DNA from: JABCYV01 sp963696025
GTDB taxonomy: Bacteria > Acidobacteriota > Terriglobia > Terriglobales > Acidobacteriaceae
Reading direction: 5' to 3'
Assembly: GCA_963696025.1 (NCBI GenBank)
Contig: CAVOII010000016.1
Coordinates: 62,001-126,000, forward strand
DNA: 64,000 nucleotides
This document shows positions 36,099 through 47,100 of this stretch, piece after piece (position 1 is the stretch's first letter; the number at the start of each line of letters is the position of its first letter). Under the pieces are notes generated by a model. That model saw only the letters and a list, made by a program, of their open reading frames with translations, searched no databases and was not told where the DNA came from. The position numbers and the translations under genes are program-made.

Positions 36099-37022
36099 AT
36101 GAAGCCTCTCACCAGAGATGAAGTAAAACTCGGATTCATTGGGTTGGGAAACATGGGTAGCCGTATCGCACGACGCCTGCTCAACAACGCCTACCATGTC
36201 CTCGCGTATGACCTGGATGGAACCAAGGCTGGCGCCATGGCTTCCGACGGTGCACTCATTGCTAATAGCATCGCTGAACTGTCCCAATCGGCCGACGTAA
36301 TTCTGTCCTGCCTGACGAATGATGAGGCAGTCCAGAACGTTTATTATGGTGATGCGGGAGTACTCACAAACGCGCGACCGGGCACATTCGTGTTCGAGAT
36401 GAGCACAGTTTTCCCCAAGACTTCACGCGAGCTCTACCAACGCGGAGCCGAGCACCAGATACAGGTATTAGACGTGGCCATCTCCGGCAGTACGCCCGCG
36501 GCTGAGCAAGGGTCGCTCATTTTGCTCGTTGGGGGCGATGAGGAACTCTTTCAGGCTGCGCAACCGGTATTTCGTGCGATCTCCGCGCACTCCTTTCTTA
36601 TGGGGCCTGCCGGCGCAGGCACCACGATGAAGCTGGTTGTGAATACGCTGCTGGGAGTGGGAATGCAGGCGATCGCCGAGGCGATCCCGTTGGGAGAAAA
36701 GGGCGGTATTGAGCGCAACCGTTTGCTCGAGGTCCTATCGCAGACAGCTGTGATCGCTCCGGCTCATGCAGGCAAGCTGACGCGAGCGGCGCACGAGGAT
36801 TACAGCCCGCAGTTTCCCCTGCGTCTTATGAACAAAGACTTTCGTCTGATCCTGGAAAAGGCTAAATTGCTGAACGTACAGATGCCCGCAACCATCGCGG
36901 CATTTCGCATTAACTCCATGGAATGGAGTGACAATCCCGACGCGGATTTTTCTGCCGTGATCCGCCGGATGGAAGAACTTGCTCGCGTAAATGCCTCGGG
37001 AGTAACCGCAGCGGGCACTTAG
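36099..37022 (+). CDS. Beta-hydroxyacid dehydrogenase (3-hydroxyisobutyrate dehydrogenase family)
   Basis: 307 residues. Rossmann motif KLGFIGLGNMGSRIARRLL at residues 10-28, the substrate-loop segment VAISGSTPAAEQGSLILLVGG, and the helical domain with GPAGAGTTMKLVVN carrying the catalytic Lys, followed by LMNKDFRLILEKA. NAD(P)-dependent oxidation of a beta-hydroxyacid or reduction of a tartronate/succinate semialdehyde is expected. The 58-bp gap to the iron-sulfur subunit gene suggests cotranscription. Confidence 0.86.
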   Translation: MKPLTRDEVKLGFIGLGNMGSRIARRLLNNAYHVLAYDLDGTKAGAMASDGALIANSIAELSQSADVILSCLTNDEAVQNVYYGDAGVLTNARPGTFVFEMSTVFPKTSRELYQRGAEHQIQVLDVAISGSTPAAEQGSLILLVGGDEELFQAAQPVFRAISAHSFLMGPAGAGTTMKLVVNTLLGVGMQAIAEAIPLGEKGGIERNRLLEVLSQTAVIAPAHAGKLTRAAHEDYSPQFPLRLMNKDFRLILEKAKLLNVQMPATIAAFRINSMEWSDNPDADFSAVIRRMEELARVNASGVTAAGT

Positions 37023-37080
37023 GCCTGTTGGCGGCACCACGAGGTGCACATGAACTTTCCATTCAGAAGGTAGGTTCACG

Positions 37081-37536
37081 ATGATTCAACTAAAGGTTAA
37101 CGCTGTCGCCCGCAACTTCGATGGTGATCCCGAAATGCCGCTGCTGTGGTATCTACGCGATGTCCTGGGTTTGACCGGAACCAAATTCGGCTGTGGTATT
37201 GCGCTCTGCGGGGCTTGTACCGTCCATAAGAATGGAGAGGCACTGAGGTCCTGCATCACTCCGATGAGCTCTCTTGCCGGGGCCGAGATCCGAACCATCG
37301 AAGACATCTCGACGAACGGATTGCATCCGGTCCAGAAAGTGTGGATGCAGTTTAATGTCCCACAATGCGGGTACTGCCAATCCGGGCAGATTATGCAGGC
37401 GATTGCGCTGCTGAAGGACAAGGCCAAGCCTAGCGACCAGGATATCGACGAGGGCATGGCTGCCAATATCTGCCGGTGTGGAACGTATCAGCGCATTCGC
37501 GCTGCCATTAAAGCTGCGGCGGAGGTGACAGGATGA
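37081..37536 (+). CDS. (2Fe-2S) subunit of an isoquinoline 1-oxidoreductase-like molybdenum hydroxylase
   Basis: 151 residues. Two [2Fe-2S] clusters: the plant-ferredoxin type in FGCGIALCGACTVH with the fourth Cys in LRSCITP, and the helical type in QCGYCQSGQ plus NICRCGTYQRIR. This is the small subunit of the xanthine-dehydrogenase superfamily, IorA-like. It passes electrons from the molybdenum centre encoded by the next gene, with which it overlaps by four bases (ATGA). Confidence 0.92.
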   Translation: MIQLKVNAVARNFDGDPEMPLLWYLRDVLGLTGTKFGCGIALCGACTVHKNGEALRSCITPMSSLAGAEIRTIEDISTNGLHPVQKVWMQFNVPQCGYCQSGQIMQAIALLKDKAKPSDQDIDEGMAANICRCGTYQRIRAAIKAAAEVTG

Positions 37537-39800
37537 CCTCGATCACGAACGTGAGCCGTCGCGGATTCATGAAGGGCCTGCTGGGGGCGGGAGCTTTGAT
37601 TTTAGGTGTGCACTACATCCCGAAGATTGTCTGGGAACGGCGGAAGCACCCCGATACAACTGACGCAGACCGAGCTACCTTGCACCCAAGCGCATTTGTC
37701 GGAATTGACACCGATGGCACCGTCTACATCGTGGCGCATCGCTCGGAGATGGGAACTGTAATTCGGACTTCGCTGCCTTTGGTTGTTGCCGATGAACTGG
37801 ATGCTGACTGGAAAAGAGTGAAGATTGACCAGGCGATCGGTGATGCACGCTATGGTGATCAGAACACCGATGGCTCTCATTCCATCCGTAGCTTTTTTGA
37901 CGTGATGCGACAGGCTGGCGCCACTGCGCGTGTGATGCTGATTCAGGCCGCAGCTCAAGAATGGAAAGTGCCTGCGTCCGAGTGCCGAACAGAGCCTCAC
38001 GCGGTGGTTCACCCTCAGACCGGCCGCCGCCTTTCCTACGGAGAACTTGCCTCCGCTGCAGCAAAGCTGCAGGTCCCCAACAAGCAAGACGTGCGGCTTA
38101 AGAAGAAAGATGAGTGGCGTTACATCGGGAAGGGGATGACCAGCTACGACCTCACCGATCTCTGCACTGGTAAGGCTGTGTACGGCATGGATGTTCGCCG
38201 GGATAATATGGTCTATGCATCCATCGAACACCCGCCTGTTCTGGGCGGGAAGGTCAAGTCGGTGGATGATAGCGAAGCGCTCAGAGTGGCGGGAGTTCAT
38301 CAAACCATCGCCATCGATCCTTTCAAGCCGCCACCCGCGTTCCAGCCGCTGGGTGGCATCGCGGTGATCGCCGACAACACCTGGGCGGCTTTCCAGGGCC
38401 GCAAGAAACTAAAGATCGAGTGGGACAACGGACCGAACGCAAGCTACGACTCCGACGAGTACAAGAAGGAGCTGTACGCGACCGCACGAAAGCCGGGAAA
38501 AGTAATCCGCAAAGTTGGGGACGCAGATGCTGAGTTTGCGAAGGCTGGTCAGATTTACGAAGCACAATATTACGTGCCTCTTCTCGCGCACGCTCCCATG
38601 GAACCAATGGTGGCCACTGCGGAATTCAAGGACGGCAAAGTCACGGCGTGGGCTCCCACGCAGAACCCTCAAGCTGCGCAGGCAATCATTTCGCAGGAAT
38701 TAGGTATCCCGAAAGAAGACGTCATCTGCCACGTCACACTTCTCGGTGGAGGCTTCGGAAGAAAGTCAAAGCCCGACTATGTTGCGGAAGCGGCCGTCCT
38801 CTCCAAGAAAACTGGTCGACCGGTGAAGGTGGTCTGGAGCCGCGAAGACGACATCAGGTTCGACTACTTTAACGCCGTGGCAGCCATGTACATGAAGGCC
38901 GCGCTGGACACCAAGGGAATGCCCACCACATGGCTGCAGCGATCGGTGTTTCCTCCCATTACTTCTATTTATGACGTAAACGCCGTATACGGTGATCCCG
39001 GGCATCTGCAACAAGGCTGGACCGACATCCCTTACGATATTCCCAACCTTCGCGTCGAAAACGGTCCTGCACCGGCGCATGTGCGCATCGGATGGCTTCG
39101 TTCTGTGGCCAATATCTACCACGCGTTCGCCGTCCAAACTTTTACCGACGAACTGGCCCATCGCGCCGGCCGCGATCGCGCGGAGTACTTGTTGGAGCTG
39201 ATCGGTCCACCACGCATTCTGGACTTGAAGAACACCGACTATCCGAATTACGGTGCAGACTCTGCAACGTATCCATGGGAGACAGGACGTCTCCGGCGCG
39301 TCACTGAAATGGTGGCTGAGAAATCAGGTTGGGGAAAGCGGAAGATGGGCAAAGGTGCGGGACTCGGCATCGCAACTCATCGCAGCTTCCTGACCTATGT
39401 GGCCACAGTTGTTGAAGTCGAAGTAAATGATCAGGGCGACATAAGAATTCCACGAGTCGATACCGTCGTCGACGCAGGGCTGGTGGTGAATCCGGAAGTG
39501 GTGCGCGCTCAGTTTGAAGGCGCCGCGGTGTTTGGAACCAGCGTGGCTCGTACTGGAGAAATTACTGCGAAGAACGGCGTCATCGAACAATCGAATTTTG
39601 ATGGCTATCCAGTGGCGCGGATTAACGAAGCCCCCTACCAGACGAACGTCTATCTCGTGGACAGCGATGCGCCGCCCGCAGGAGTAGGAGAGCCAGGCGT
39701 ACCACCCTTCATTCCCGCACTGTGCAACGCAATTTTCGTCGCCACCGGGAAACGCATCCGAGAACTGCCGCTGGCGAGAACGAGCCTGGCAAGTAAATAA
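37533..39800 (+). CDS. Molybdopterin-binding subunit of an isoquinoline 1-oxidoreductase/aldehyde oxidoreductase-like enzyme
   Basis: 755 residues. A twin-arginine-like signal (SRRGFMKGLLGAGALILG) implies export of the folded enzyme to the periplasm. Cofactor segments include LLGGGFGRKSKPDYV and, near the C-terminus, GVGEPGVPPFIPAL with the catalytic Glu. The family hydroxylates N-heterocycles or oxidises aldehydes and passes electrons to a cytochrome. With the small [2Fe-2S] subunit just upstream, no FAD subunit is present, typical of the IorAB type. The substrate is unknown. Confidence 0.88.
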   Translation: MTSITNVSRRGFMKGLLGAGALILGVHYIPKIVWERRKHPDTTDADRATLHPSAFVGIDTDGTVYIVAHRSEMGTVIRTSLPLVVADELDADWKRVKIDQAIGDARYGDQNTDGSHSIRSFFDVMRQAGATARVMLIQAAAQEWKVPASECRTEPHAVVHPQTGRRLSYGELASAAAKLQVPNKQDVRLKKKDEWRYIGKGMTSYDLTDLCTGKAVYGMDVRRDNMVYASIEHPPVLGGKVKSVDDSEALRVAGVHQTIAIDPFKPPPAFQPLGGIAVIADNTWAAFQGRKKLKIEWDNGPNASYDSDEYKKELYATARKPGKVIRKVGDADAEFAKAGQIYEAQYYVPLLAHAPMEPMVATAEFKDGKVTAWAPTQNPQAAQAIISQELGIPKEDVICHVTLLGGGFGRKSKPDYVAEAAVLSKKTGRPVKVVWSREDDIRFDYFNAVAAMYMKAALDTKGMPTTWLQRSVFPPITSIYDVNAVYGDPGHLQQGWTDIPYDIPNLRVENGPAPAHVRIGWLRSVANIYHAFAVQTFTDELAHRAGRDRAEYLLELIGPPRILDLKNTDYPNYGADSATYPWETGRLRRVTEMVAEKSGWGKRKMGKGAGLGIATHRSFLTYVATVVEVEVNDQGDIRIPRVDTVVDAGLVVNPEVVRAQFEGAAVFGTSVARTGEITAKNGVIEQSNFDGYPVARINEAPYQTNVYLVDSDAPPAGVGEPGVPPFIPALCNAIFVATGKRIRELPLARTSLASK

Positions 39801-39863
39801 GCGAACCGTATTCTTCGATTGCTGAATCGAGTGGTTTGCTTCGTCGAAGGGAACTCCGGCATT

Positions 39864-41339
39864 ATGTTACGCAAAAGAGGTTCACTTATTATTTTCGGCG
39901 TACTCGCATTCGGCTCATCCCTTCTCGCGCAACAAAATACCATTACAGATGCTCCGCAGGTGGACCGTCCATTCACCTTAACGGCGGGTTACGCCCCGGA
40001 CGCGGGGCATAACACGTTCTGGTTTCGCGCAAAGGCCGAGCCGCCAACTATTCGCGTCGTCCCCGGCCACGCGATTAAGCTCCGCTATGTAAATGACCTG
40101 CCGGCGCACTCGCTCGAAGAATGTGCCACCGGGCCGTGTACCGACAGGAGCAATCTGCACTTCCACGGTTTGCACGTCTCACCTCAGCGGCCACAAGACG
40201 ACGTGCTGTCGATGACGTCGATGCCTGGACAGGAGCTGAATTACAAAGTGGATGTGCCGTCCTATACTCCACCAGGGCTCTACTGGTATCACACGCACCC
40301 CCACGGAGAGAGTGCCCGCCAGGCTCTAGACGGGATGTCCGGGGCGATCGTGGTCGAGGGTATCGACAAATACTACCCCGAGCTTCGAGGCATGAGGGAG
40401 CGTGTGCTGATTCTCCGTGATAGCGAACTTAAAAACCACACTGATCAAACTCGCAAGGAGATCGAACAGCGCGTCAACATCCCTGTTGGCCGCTGCGGAA
40501 CATCGACGGAGCAGAAGATTGAGAGCGTCTTCACGTTAAACGGCCAGATCCGGCCCCAGATACCGATCAGTCCTGGCGAGCGGCAGTTTTGGCGCATCGT
40601 GAACGCCTCTCCCGATCGTTACGCCGACATTCAGCTCGACGGAGAGCAGCTTGACATAGTGGCTTTGGATGGCCTGCCCCTTTCCTATCACAGCCCGGGC
40701 CGCCACACCCGCAGAGAGGATCACATTCTTATTGCACCAGCTGGGCGCGTGGAAGCCATTGTCAACGCTCCACCTGTGGGTAAGCGCGTGACATTAAGCA
40801 CGCGCTGTATCGACACCGGACCCGATGGCGACAATAATCCAGCAATGGTGATCGCGGACGTTGTAAGCGAGGTGAGTCCCCACTCCTCTGGGCACCTGGT
40901 GCCAACAACGGCAGGTCGGCCAATTTACGAAGAAATTACCGTCAAACAACTCCAAAACATTGAGACAAGCGAACCTGATTTCACAGTGATTTTCACCGAA
41001 GACAAGAGCGGCTTTTACATTAACGGAAAAAAATTCTCAATGGATTCCGATCCCCTGGTGCGCGTGCGAATCGGATCAATGCCACACTGGCGCGTGATCA
41101 ATGCAACACGTGAGCTGCACCCGTTCCACATCCACCAGGTTCATTTCCTGGGGTATGCGGTCAACGGTATACAGTCTGATAGTCCGGAATGGCTCGACAC
41201 GATCAATGTTCCCTATAGCGGCAAGGTCGATCTTGTGATGGACTTCACGGACCCGGTGATCCGAGGAATGTCGCTGTTCCATTGCCATCTCTTGACTCAT
41301 GAGGACAAAGGCATGATGGCGAAGATTCTTTTCGAATAA
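39864..41339 (+). CDS. Multicopper oxidase
   Basis: 491 residues from ATG 39864, with a signal peptide (SLIIFGVLAFGSSLLAQ). All four copper motifs are visible: HFHG, YWYHTHPHG, HPFHIHQ and HCHLLTHEDKGM, so the T1 site and the T2/T3 trinuclear cluster appear intact; the Met after the last motif is a possible axial ligand. It oxidises phenolics, metal ions or similar donors with O2. Its position next to the molybdenum hydroxylase and the efflux system suggests a detoxification role (inference). It converges with the efflux operon. Confidence 0.9.
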   Translation: MLRKRGSLIIFGVLAFGSSLLAQQNTITDAPQVDRPFTLTAGYAPDAGHNTFWFRAKAEPPTIRVVPGHAIKLRYVNDLPAHSLEECATGPCTDRSNLHFHGLHVSPQRPQDDVLSMTSMPGQELNYKVDVPSYTPPGLYWYHTHPHGESARQALDGMSGAIVVEGIDKYYPELRGMRERVLILRDSELKNHTDQTRKEIEQRVNIPVGRCGTSTEQKIESVFTLNGQIRPQIPISPGERQFWRIVNASPDRYADIQLDGEQLDIVALDGLPLSYHSPGRHTRREDHILIAPAGRVEAIVNAPPVGKRVTLSTRCIDTGPDGDNNPAMVIADVVSEVSPHSSGHLVPTTAGRPIYEEITVKQLQNIETSEPDFTVIFTEDKSGFYINGKKFSMDSDPLVRVRIGSMPHWRVINATRELHPFHIHQVHFLGYAVNGIQSDSPEWLDTINVPYSGKVDLVMDFTDPVIRGMSLFHCHLLTHEDKGMMAKILFE

Positions 41340-41362
41340 GAATCCAGATCCGAGCTGAGAGT

Positions 41363-41406
41363 GATGCACGACTGTGCCAACAAGCGCGTCCGAGTAATCG
41401 TGCATC
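41363..41406. terminator. Inverted repeat between convergent genes
   Basis: GATGCACGA (41363-41371) and TCGTGCATC (41398-41406) are perfect complements around a 26-base spacer, in the 68-bp gap between the converging multicopper oxidase and efflux genes. There is no T-tract on either side, so a terminator role is only suggested by position. Confidence 0.4.
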
Positions 41407-41407
41407 G

Positions 41408-42913
41408 TCAATTGGAAGCGCTGATCAGCTTGCCGCAACACTCAGGTCTTTGCGGCAGAGTTGACCTGTCCCACCCGCCGCCAAGCGCCTGGATCAACAG
41501 CACCGCGCTCGCCATCCGTCGTCCAAGAAGATTTACCGCGGTGACTTCATCCGACAGTGCGGCGTTTTGAGCGGTAATTACCTCGAGATAGCTGGTCACT
41601 CCTCCCTCGTATCGAGTATTCGAGAGCTCGAGCGAGTGCTGTGCAGCTTGCACAGCAGTAGCTTGCACACCAGCCTCTTGCTCAAGGATGCGCAAGGCGG
41701 CGATGTTGTCCTCAACCTGTTGGAAAGCCGTGAGTACGGTTTCGCGGTAGGAGGCGACCGAGGAATCGTAAGCCGCTTTGGCTTCGTCATTCAAGGCGCG
41801 CCGGCGGCCTACGTCAAAGATCGTGATTACTGCAGATGGGCCCACCGACCAAATCGCGCTCGGCCCTTGAAGCAAGGTCGTAATCGTGCCGCTGTTGAAG
41901 CCGCCTTCACCCATGATATTGACTAGTGGATAGTAAGCCGCTTTGGCTACACCAACTTGGGCGTTTGCCGAGGCTACCCGGCGTTCAGCCTCGGCAATAT
42001 CGGGACGCCGTTCCAGCAGTTCCGAGGGGATGCCGACGGGAATTGGTGGGGGCGGCGTCGTTAGCGGCAGAGGCGGAAGGGTAAGCTCGGATGGTGGCTT
42101 GCCGATCAATATCGCGACCGCGTGCTCGTATTGGGCGCGGGCCACACCGACATCGATCATCTGCGCCCTCGTGGTTTCCAGTATTGTCCTGGCTTGCTCC
42201 ACTTCTACCTCGGAAGCCAGGCCTCCCTCGTACCGGTCCTCATTTAGTTGCAATGCTTGTTCGTACTGCACAACGGTTTCCTTCAACAACTTTTCTTCTG
42301 CATCCAGCGTACGCGCTGCAAAGTAATTCACCGCCAGATTGGCGTGCATGCTGAGGTTCACCACACCCAGATCAGCGGCGCTCGCTTGTGCTTGCTCCCT
42401 GTACGACTCTACATTTCGGCTCACACGTCCCCATGCATTCACCTGATAGGAGAGATCAAACGGCAACGTAAAATCATTAAACGTTATGCCATTGAATATG
42501 GAACTCTGGGGCGGACGGTTGCTTGAATACCTTTGCCGGGTGGCCGAAGGACCCGCAGTTATTGTTGGATAGTAATCAGCGCGGTAGTAGCGCAGCACGG
42601 CCCGAGCCTGTTGGTACTGTGCCACTGCGGCTTTCAAATTTTGGTTGGAAATATTAACCTGCTGTTCTAAAGCGTTGAGCTGGGGATCCTGGAAAATCTC
42701 CCACCAGTTTCCACCCAGGTTCTGATCGCTTGGCTGTGCAGTTTTCCAGTCCCCTATCTCTTTATATGCAGGGGGAGTTGGAACCGTAGGAGTTTTGTAC
42801 TTGGGCCCCACAGCGCAGCCCACAATCGGCGGTAGCGCTGCAAGGAACAGAACCGCCGACCACCTGCAGTGGGAACGGCTAAGCATCAAGGCTGCGTTGG
42901 AGCGCTGCTTCAC
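41408..42913 (-). CDS. RND efflux outer-membrane lipoprotein (NodT/OprM family)
   Basis: 501 residues. A lipoprotein signal peptide (VLFLAALPPIVGC, lipid Cys at about residue 33) is followed by two repeated halves of the TolC-like outer-membrane factor, with PTPPAYKEIGDWKTAQP near the N-terminus, typical of NodT. It would form the trimeric duct for the adaptor and pump encoded upstream, with which it overlaps (4 bases). Substrate unknown. Confidence 0.92.
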   Translation of the reverse strand: MKQRSNAALMLSRSHCRWSAVLFLAALPPIVGCAVGPKYKTPTVPTPPAYKEIGDWKTAQPSDQNLGGNWWEIFQDPQLNALEQQVNISNQNLKAAVAQYQQARAVLRYYRADYYPTITAGPSATRQRYSSNRPPQSSIFNGITFNDFTLPFDLSYQVNAWGRVSRNVESYREQAQASAADLGVVNLSMHANLAVNYFAARTLDAEEKLLKETVVQYEQALQLNEDRYEGGLASEVEVEQARTILETTRAQMIDVGVARAQYEHAVAILIGKPPSELTLPPLPLTTPPPPIPVGIPSELLERRPDIAEAERRVASANAQVGVAKAAYYPLVNIMGEGGFNSGTITTLLQGPSAIWSVGPSAVITIFDVGRRRALNDEAKAAYDSSVASYRETVLTAFQQVEDNIAALRILEQEAGVQATAVQAAQHSLELSNTRYEGGVTSYLEVITAQNAALSDEVTAVNLLGRRMASAVLLIQALGGGWDRSTLPQRPECCGKLISASN

Positions 42914-44127
42914 TTCTCATCTCCCGGCAACGTTGCTTGCACGATCTGAACCGACTGTCCAGTAACGAGGGAATCGGGAGGATTCAGAACGATCTGATCG
43001 TCAGCTTTCAACCCAGAGACAATCTCAATTTCAGATCCGAGATCGTGCCCTGGAATTACATCGGTAAGCACACTTTTTCCGTTTCTGACGATGCCAACCT
43101 GCAAATGCTCCGATCGAAAAATCAGAGCGCTGACTGGAATCAGAAATGTAGAGCCCTGCCCTGGGATCTTGAGGTGCGCTTCGGCGTACGATCCGCTAAG
43201 CAAAGTGCCTTTGGGGTTTGGGACATCAATCTCAACGAGCAGGGTGCGCGTAGTCACGTTAATCGCGTCGGCGGTGCGGACTAAGTTTCCAGTAAATTTC
43301 TCGCCGGGGAATTCGGCCAGCATGATGTCCGCCCCAGTTTCACCGGGCTTTATACCGCGCGCGTATTCTTCCGGTACATTCACGTACACGCGCAGAGTGC
43401 CTGGTTGGACAATGTCAAAAAGATCGGTTCTGGGCGCCGTATTGCTGCCGGAGTTAATAAGGTCACCAATGTCCGTATTGCGAGCAATGATCACGCCATC
43501 GAATGGAGCATAGACCTTTTCAAAGGACACGAGCGCCTCGTAGTGGCGTACGTTCGCCATGTCGGCATCGACGATCGCTTTGTTAGCGTTGTAGGTGCCA
43601 ACGGCGTTGTCGACATCTTGTTGGGCGACGGCATGCTTTTTCAGCAGCCCTTGATAACGGTCCCTGGTAATTTGTGCGAGTTCCAGATTCGCCTGCGCCG
43701 TAGCAAGATTGCTCCGCGCCTGCTCTAGCTGCTGATCGACTTCTGGGGTTTGAATGGTTGCCAGCATCTCTCCGGCTTTAACATGCGCTCCAATGTCGAA
43801 ATACCAGTTTTTCAAATAGCCATCCGTCCGGGCGTAAATGGGCGATGAGATGAACGGCTGTATATTTCCAGGCAGAATGATTTCCTGCGCGGGTGCAGTT
43901 GGCTTCGGTTGCACAACCGACACTGAGGGAACAGCAGTTTGTGCGGTCACCGTGCGCAAATTAGCCTCGTCCTTGACGCGGGACCGGATTCCCAGAATCA
44001 GCGTCGCCAGGACAATTACCACAACGATCGCTGCCGTCATCCAGTACGTGGATGAACGTTTGCCTTTGTCTTCAGCATTAAAAGGAGGCAGGGGAGGCGC
44101 GTTTTCTTCGAGTTGAGCGTTAGCCAT
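42910..44127 (-). CDS. RND efflux periplasmic adaptor subunit
   Basis: 405 residues. One N-terminal membrane anchor (WMTAAIVVVIVLATLILGI), a lipoyl-like domain (IQPFISSPIYARTDGYLKNWYFDIGAHVKAGEMLA), an alpha-hairpin coiled coil (about residues 125-200, rich in A/Q/L/E), and the beta-barrel segment YAPFDGVIIARNTDIGDLI. This is the membrane-fusion protein of a tripartite pump. It lies between the pump gene (3-base gap) and the outer-membrane gene. Confidence 0.93.
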   Translation of the reverse strand: MANAQLEENAPPLPPFNAEDKGKRSSTYWMTAAIVVVIVLATLILGIRSRVKDEANLRTVTAQTAVPSVSVVQPKPTAPAQEIILPGNIQPFISSPIYARTDGYLKNWYFDIGAHVKAGEMLATIQTPEVDQQLEQARSNLATAQANLELAQITRDRYQGLLKKHAVAQQDVDNAVGTYNANKAIVDADMANVRHYEALVSFEKVYAPFDGVIIARNTDIGDLINSGSNTAPRTDLFDIVQPGTLRVYVNVPEEYARGIKPGETGADIMLAEFPGEKFTGNLVRTADAINVTTRTLLVEIDVPNPKGTLLSGSYAEAHLKIPGQGSTFLIPVSALIFRSEHLQVGIVRNGKSVLTDVIPGHDLGSEIEIVSGLKADDQIVLNPPDSLVTGQSVQIVQATLPGDEK

Positions 44128-44130
44128 AAT

Positions 44131-47100
44131 TCAGTTACCAGCCTTAGTATTCGGTGTCTTTATTTCCGCGGATGGAGTCCTTTGCAGCCAGTCTTGCAGC
44201 ACGCTAAAGAACGTCGGAACGAAGAACAGCGTGGAAACCGTCGCGAAAAGCAAACCGCCGATAACCGCTCGTCCCAATGGCGCATTTTGCTCTCCGCCGT
44301 CCCCTAATCCCAGCGCCATTGGGACCATGCCGATAATCATGGCCAGCGCGGTCATCAGCACCGGACGGAAGCGGGTGAAGCCCGCCTGCAGGGCAGCCAC
44401 GACCGGCGCTTTTCCTTCATTCATCTGCTCGGTGGCGAAGCTCACAACCAGGATGCTGTTCGCAGTGGCGACACCCATGCACATAATGGTTCCCATGAGC
44501 GCAGGTACGCTCAGTGTTGTGTGCGTTATAAACAGAAACCAGGCAATTCCGGCCAGGGCGGCGGGCAAGGCGGAAACCATAATGAGAGGGTCGAGCCAGG
44601 ATTGGAAATTCACCACGATGAGCAGGTAATCCAACAAGATCGCAAATACTAGCCCGCTCAGAAGCCCTATATAAGAGGACCGCATCGTCTGCACCTGACC
44701 GCGAACTATGACTTGCGAGCCACGGGGCAGCCGATTGCGCGCGGCGTCAATGAGCTTGTTTATATCTCGGGCGACTCCGCCCAGGTCGCGCCCGGTCACC
44801 GAGCCGTAAATATCAATAACGGGGGCAATGTTGTAGTGGGAGACTACCCCCATTCCGCTATCTCGCTTGAGAGAAATTAGACTCGCCATCAGCGATGGGG
44901 CTGTGGAGTTAGTTCCCGTAACTGGAATGTTTACGAGATCTTGTAACCGGTCGGCCCGGTACTGCGGCGTCTGGGTCGCGATTTGGTAGCTGACTCCCTG
45001 TTTGGGGTCAACCCAGAACGTCGGCGAGGTCTGGAAACTGCCACTAAGCGAAACTAACAGATTTTGCGCGATGTCGTGCGCCGTGAAGCCAAGCTCCTGA
45101 GCCTTTGTGCGCTCGATCCTGAGGTGCAAGTAAGGTTGATCAAAGGGCTGTTGGACGCGCAGGTCGGCCGTTCCAGGCACATACCGGAGCTGCTGCAGCA
45201 GCTGACTTGCCCAGGCACGATTGCCTTCCAAATTGTTTCCCGTTACCTGAATGTCAATGGGAGCAGGCAGTCCGAAGTTTAAAATCTGGGTGACCATGTC
45301 AGAGGGCAGAAATGCAAAGGTCACTCCCGGAAACGCCTTTGCTAAGCCAATCCGAAGTGGGTTGACATAGTTTTCAGTCGGGTGATGATTTGCAGAGAGC
45401 GTTACCAGGATGTCAGCGTCCGAAGTACCAATCGGAGCGGAATTGCTGTAGGAAAGATTGATGCCACTGTAGGGCAGGCCGATGTTGTCGATAATGCTTG
45501 ATACTTCGGCTGCCGGAATCTCATGGCGAATCGAATCTTCGACCAGGTCGCAAAGAAAAGCGGTGTCTTCAATGCGCATTCCAGTCGGACCCCGAAGATG
45601 AAGCTTGAAGCTGCCGGCATCAACATTGGGGAAAAAGTCCTGGCCTAGCCACGGAATTAAGATCGCCAGCGACCCCAGGCAAGAGGCAAAAAAGATTGTC
45701 AGAAACGCGGCCCGGTGGTGGAGACAAGATTCCAGGAGTCTGTGATAGCGGTCCCGGAATGCGTTGAAACCGGCTTCAAAACGTTGCTGTAGTCGGACAA
45801 ATGGATTGCGGCTGACCCCGGTAGCGTCGTGTCCGACCTTTTGATGCCGCAATAAATATTTCGCCATAGTGGGGACGATCGTGCGCGAGAGCAGATAGGA
45901 CGCCAGCATGGCAAACACGACGGCTTCCGCCAAAGGCAAAAATAGGTATCGCGCCACACCCGACAGCAGGAACATCGGGGCAAACACGATACAGATGGAA
46001 AGTGTAGACACGAACGCCGGGGTTGCGATTTGCATGGCGCTGTCGAGGACAACCTCATCCATGTCCTTGTCTGGTTCGGCCTCGCGGTTCCGGTTGATGT
46101 TCTCCACTTCTACCGTGGCATCATCAACCAGGATGCCCACCGCCAACGCCAGTCCTCCGAGGGTCATGATGTTGATGGTTTGACCGGTAACACTCAGCAC
46201 AATGATGGAGGTCAGAATTGCAAGTGGGATGGAAGTTGCGATAATGAGCGTGCTTCGCCAGTTCCCCAGGAATATGAGGATCATCAAAGCCGTCAGGCAC
46301 GCCGCAATTAGTGCTTCCCGTACAACGCCGCTGATCGCTCCCAGGACAAAAATAGACTGGTCGGCAAGGGGCTCCATTTTGAGTTGAGGGGGGACGGTGG
46401 TGGCAATCTGGGGCAGTAGAGACTTGATGCCCGAAATGACATTCAAGGTCGAAGCATCCCCTGCTTTTTGGATCGTCAACAATACGGATCGCTGCCCATT
46501 CACGCGCACGATATTGGTTTGCGGCGGGAACCCGTCTCGCACCCAGGCGACGTCTTTCACGTAGATCGTCGTGTTGCCAATGGTTTTGATAGGTATACGG
46601 TTCAATTCCTCCATTGTCTGCGGCGCTGCGTTGGGAACATCAACGTCATATTCCTTACTACCAATTTTGGACGTGCCGGTCGGCAGGATAAGGTTCTGCA
46701 AAGAAATCGCGTTGACGACGTCGAGAGCGGAAAGACCTTTCGACTGCAATGCACTCGGATTCAGATCGACCTGCACCTGCCGTTGTTTCCCGCCGTAGGG
46801 GTAGGGTACGGACGCCCCTGGAACGGTAATGAGCCGCGTGCGGATGAAATTCAGCCCGTAGTCGTTGAGTTGCTGCTCGGAAAGTCCTTGTCCCGAGAGC
46901 GCCAATTGCAGAACCGGCACACTCGATGCGCTGTAAGCCAGAATGAGCGGAGGTGTAGTTCCTGTCGGTAATTGCCTCAATTGGGTTTGAGAAACGGCTG
47001 TGATCTGTGCAATTCCTCGCTCCACGCTCGCAGTCGGCTGTAAGAAAACTTTGACAACGGCAATTCCGTATAACGACTGCGACTCGACATGTTCAATATT

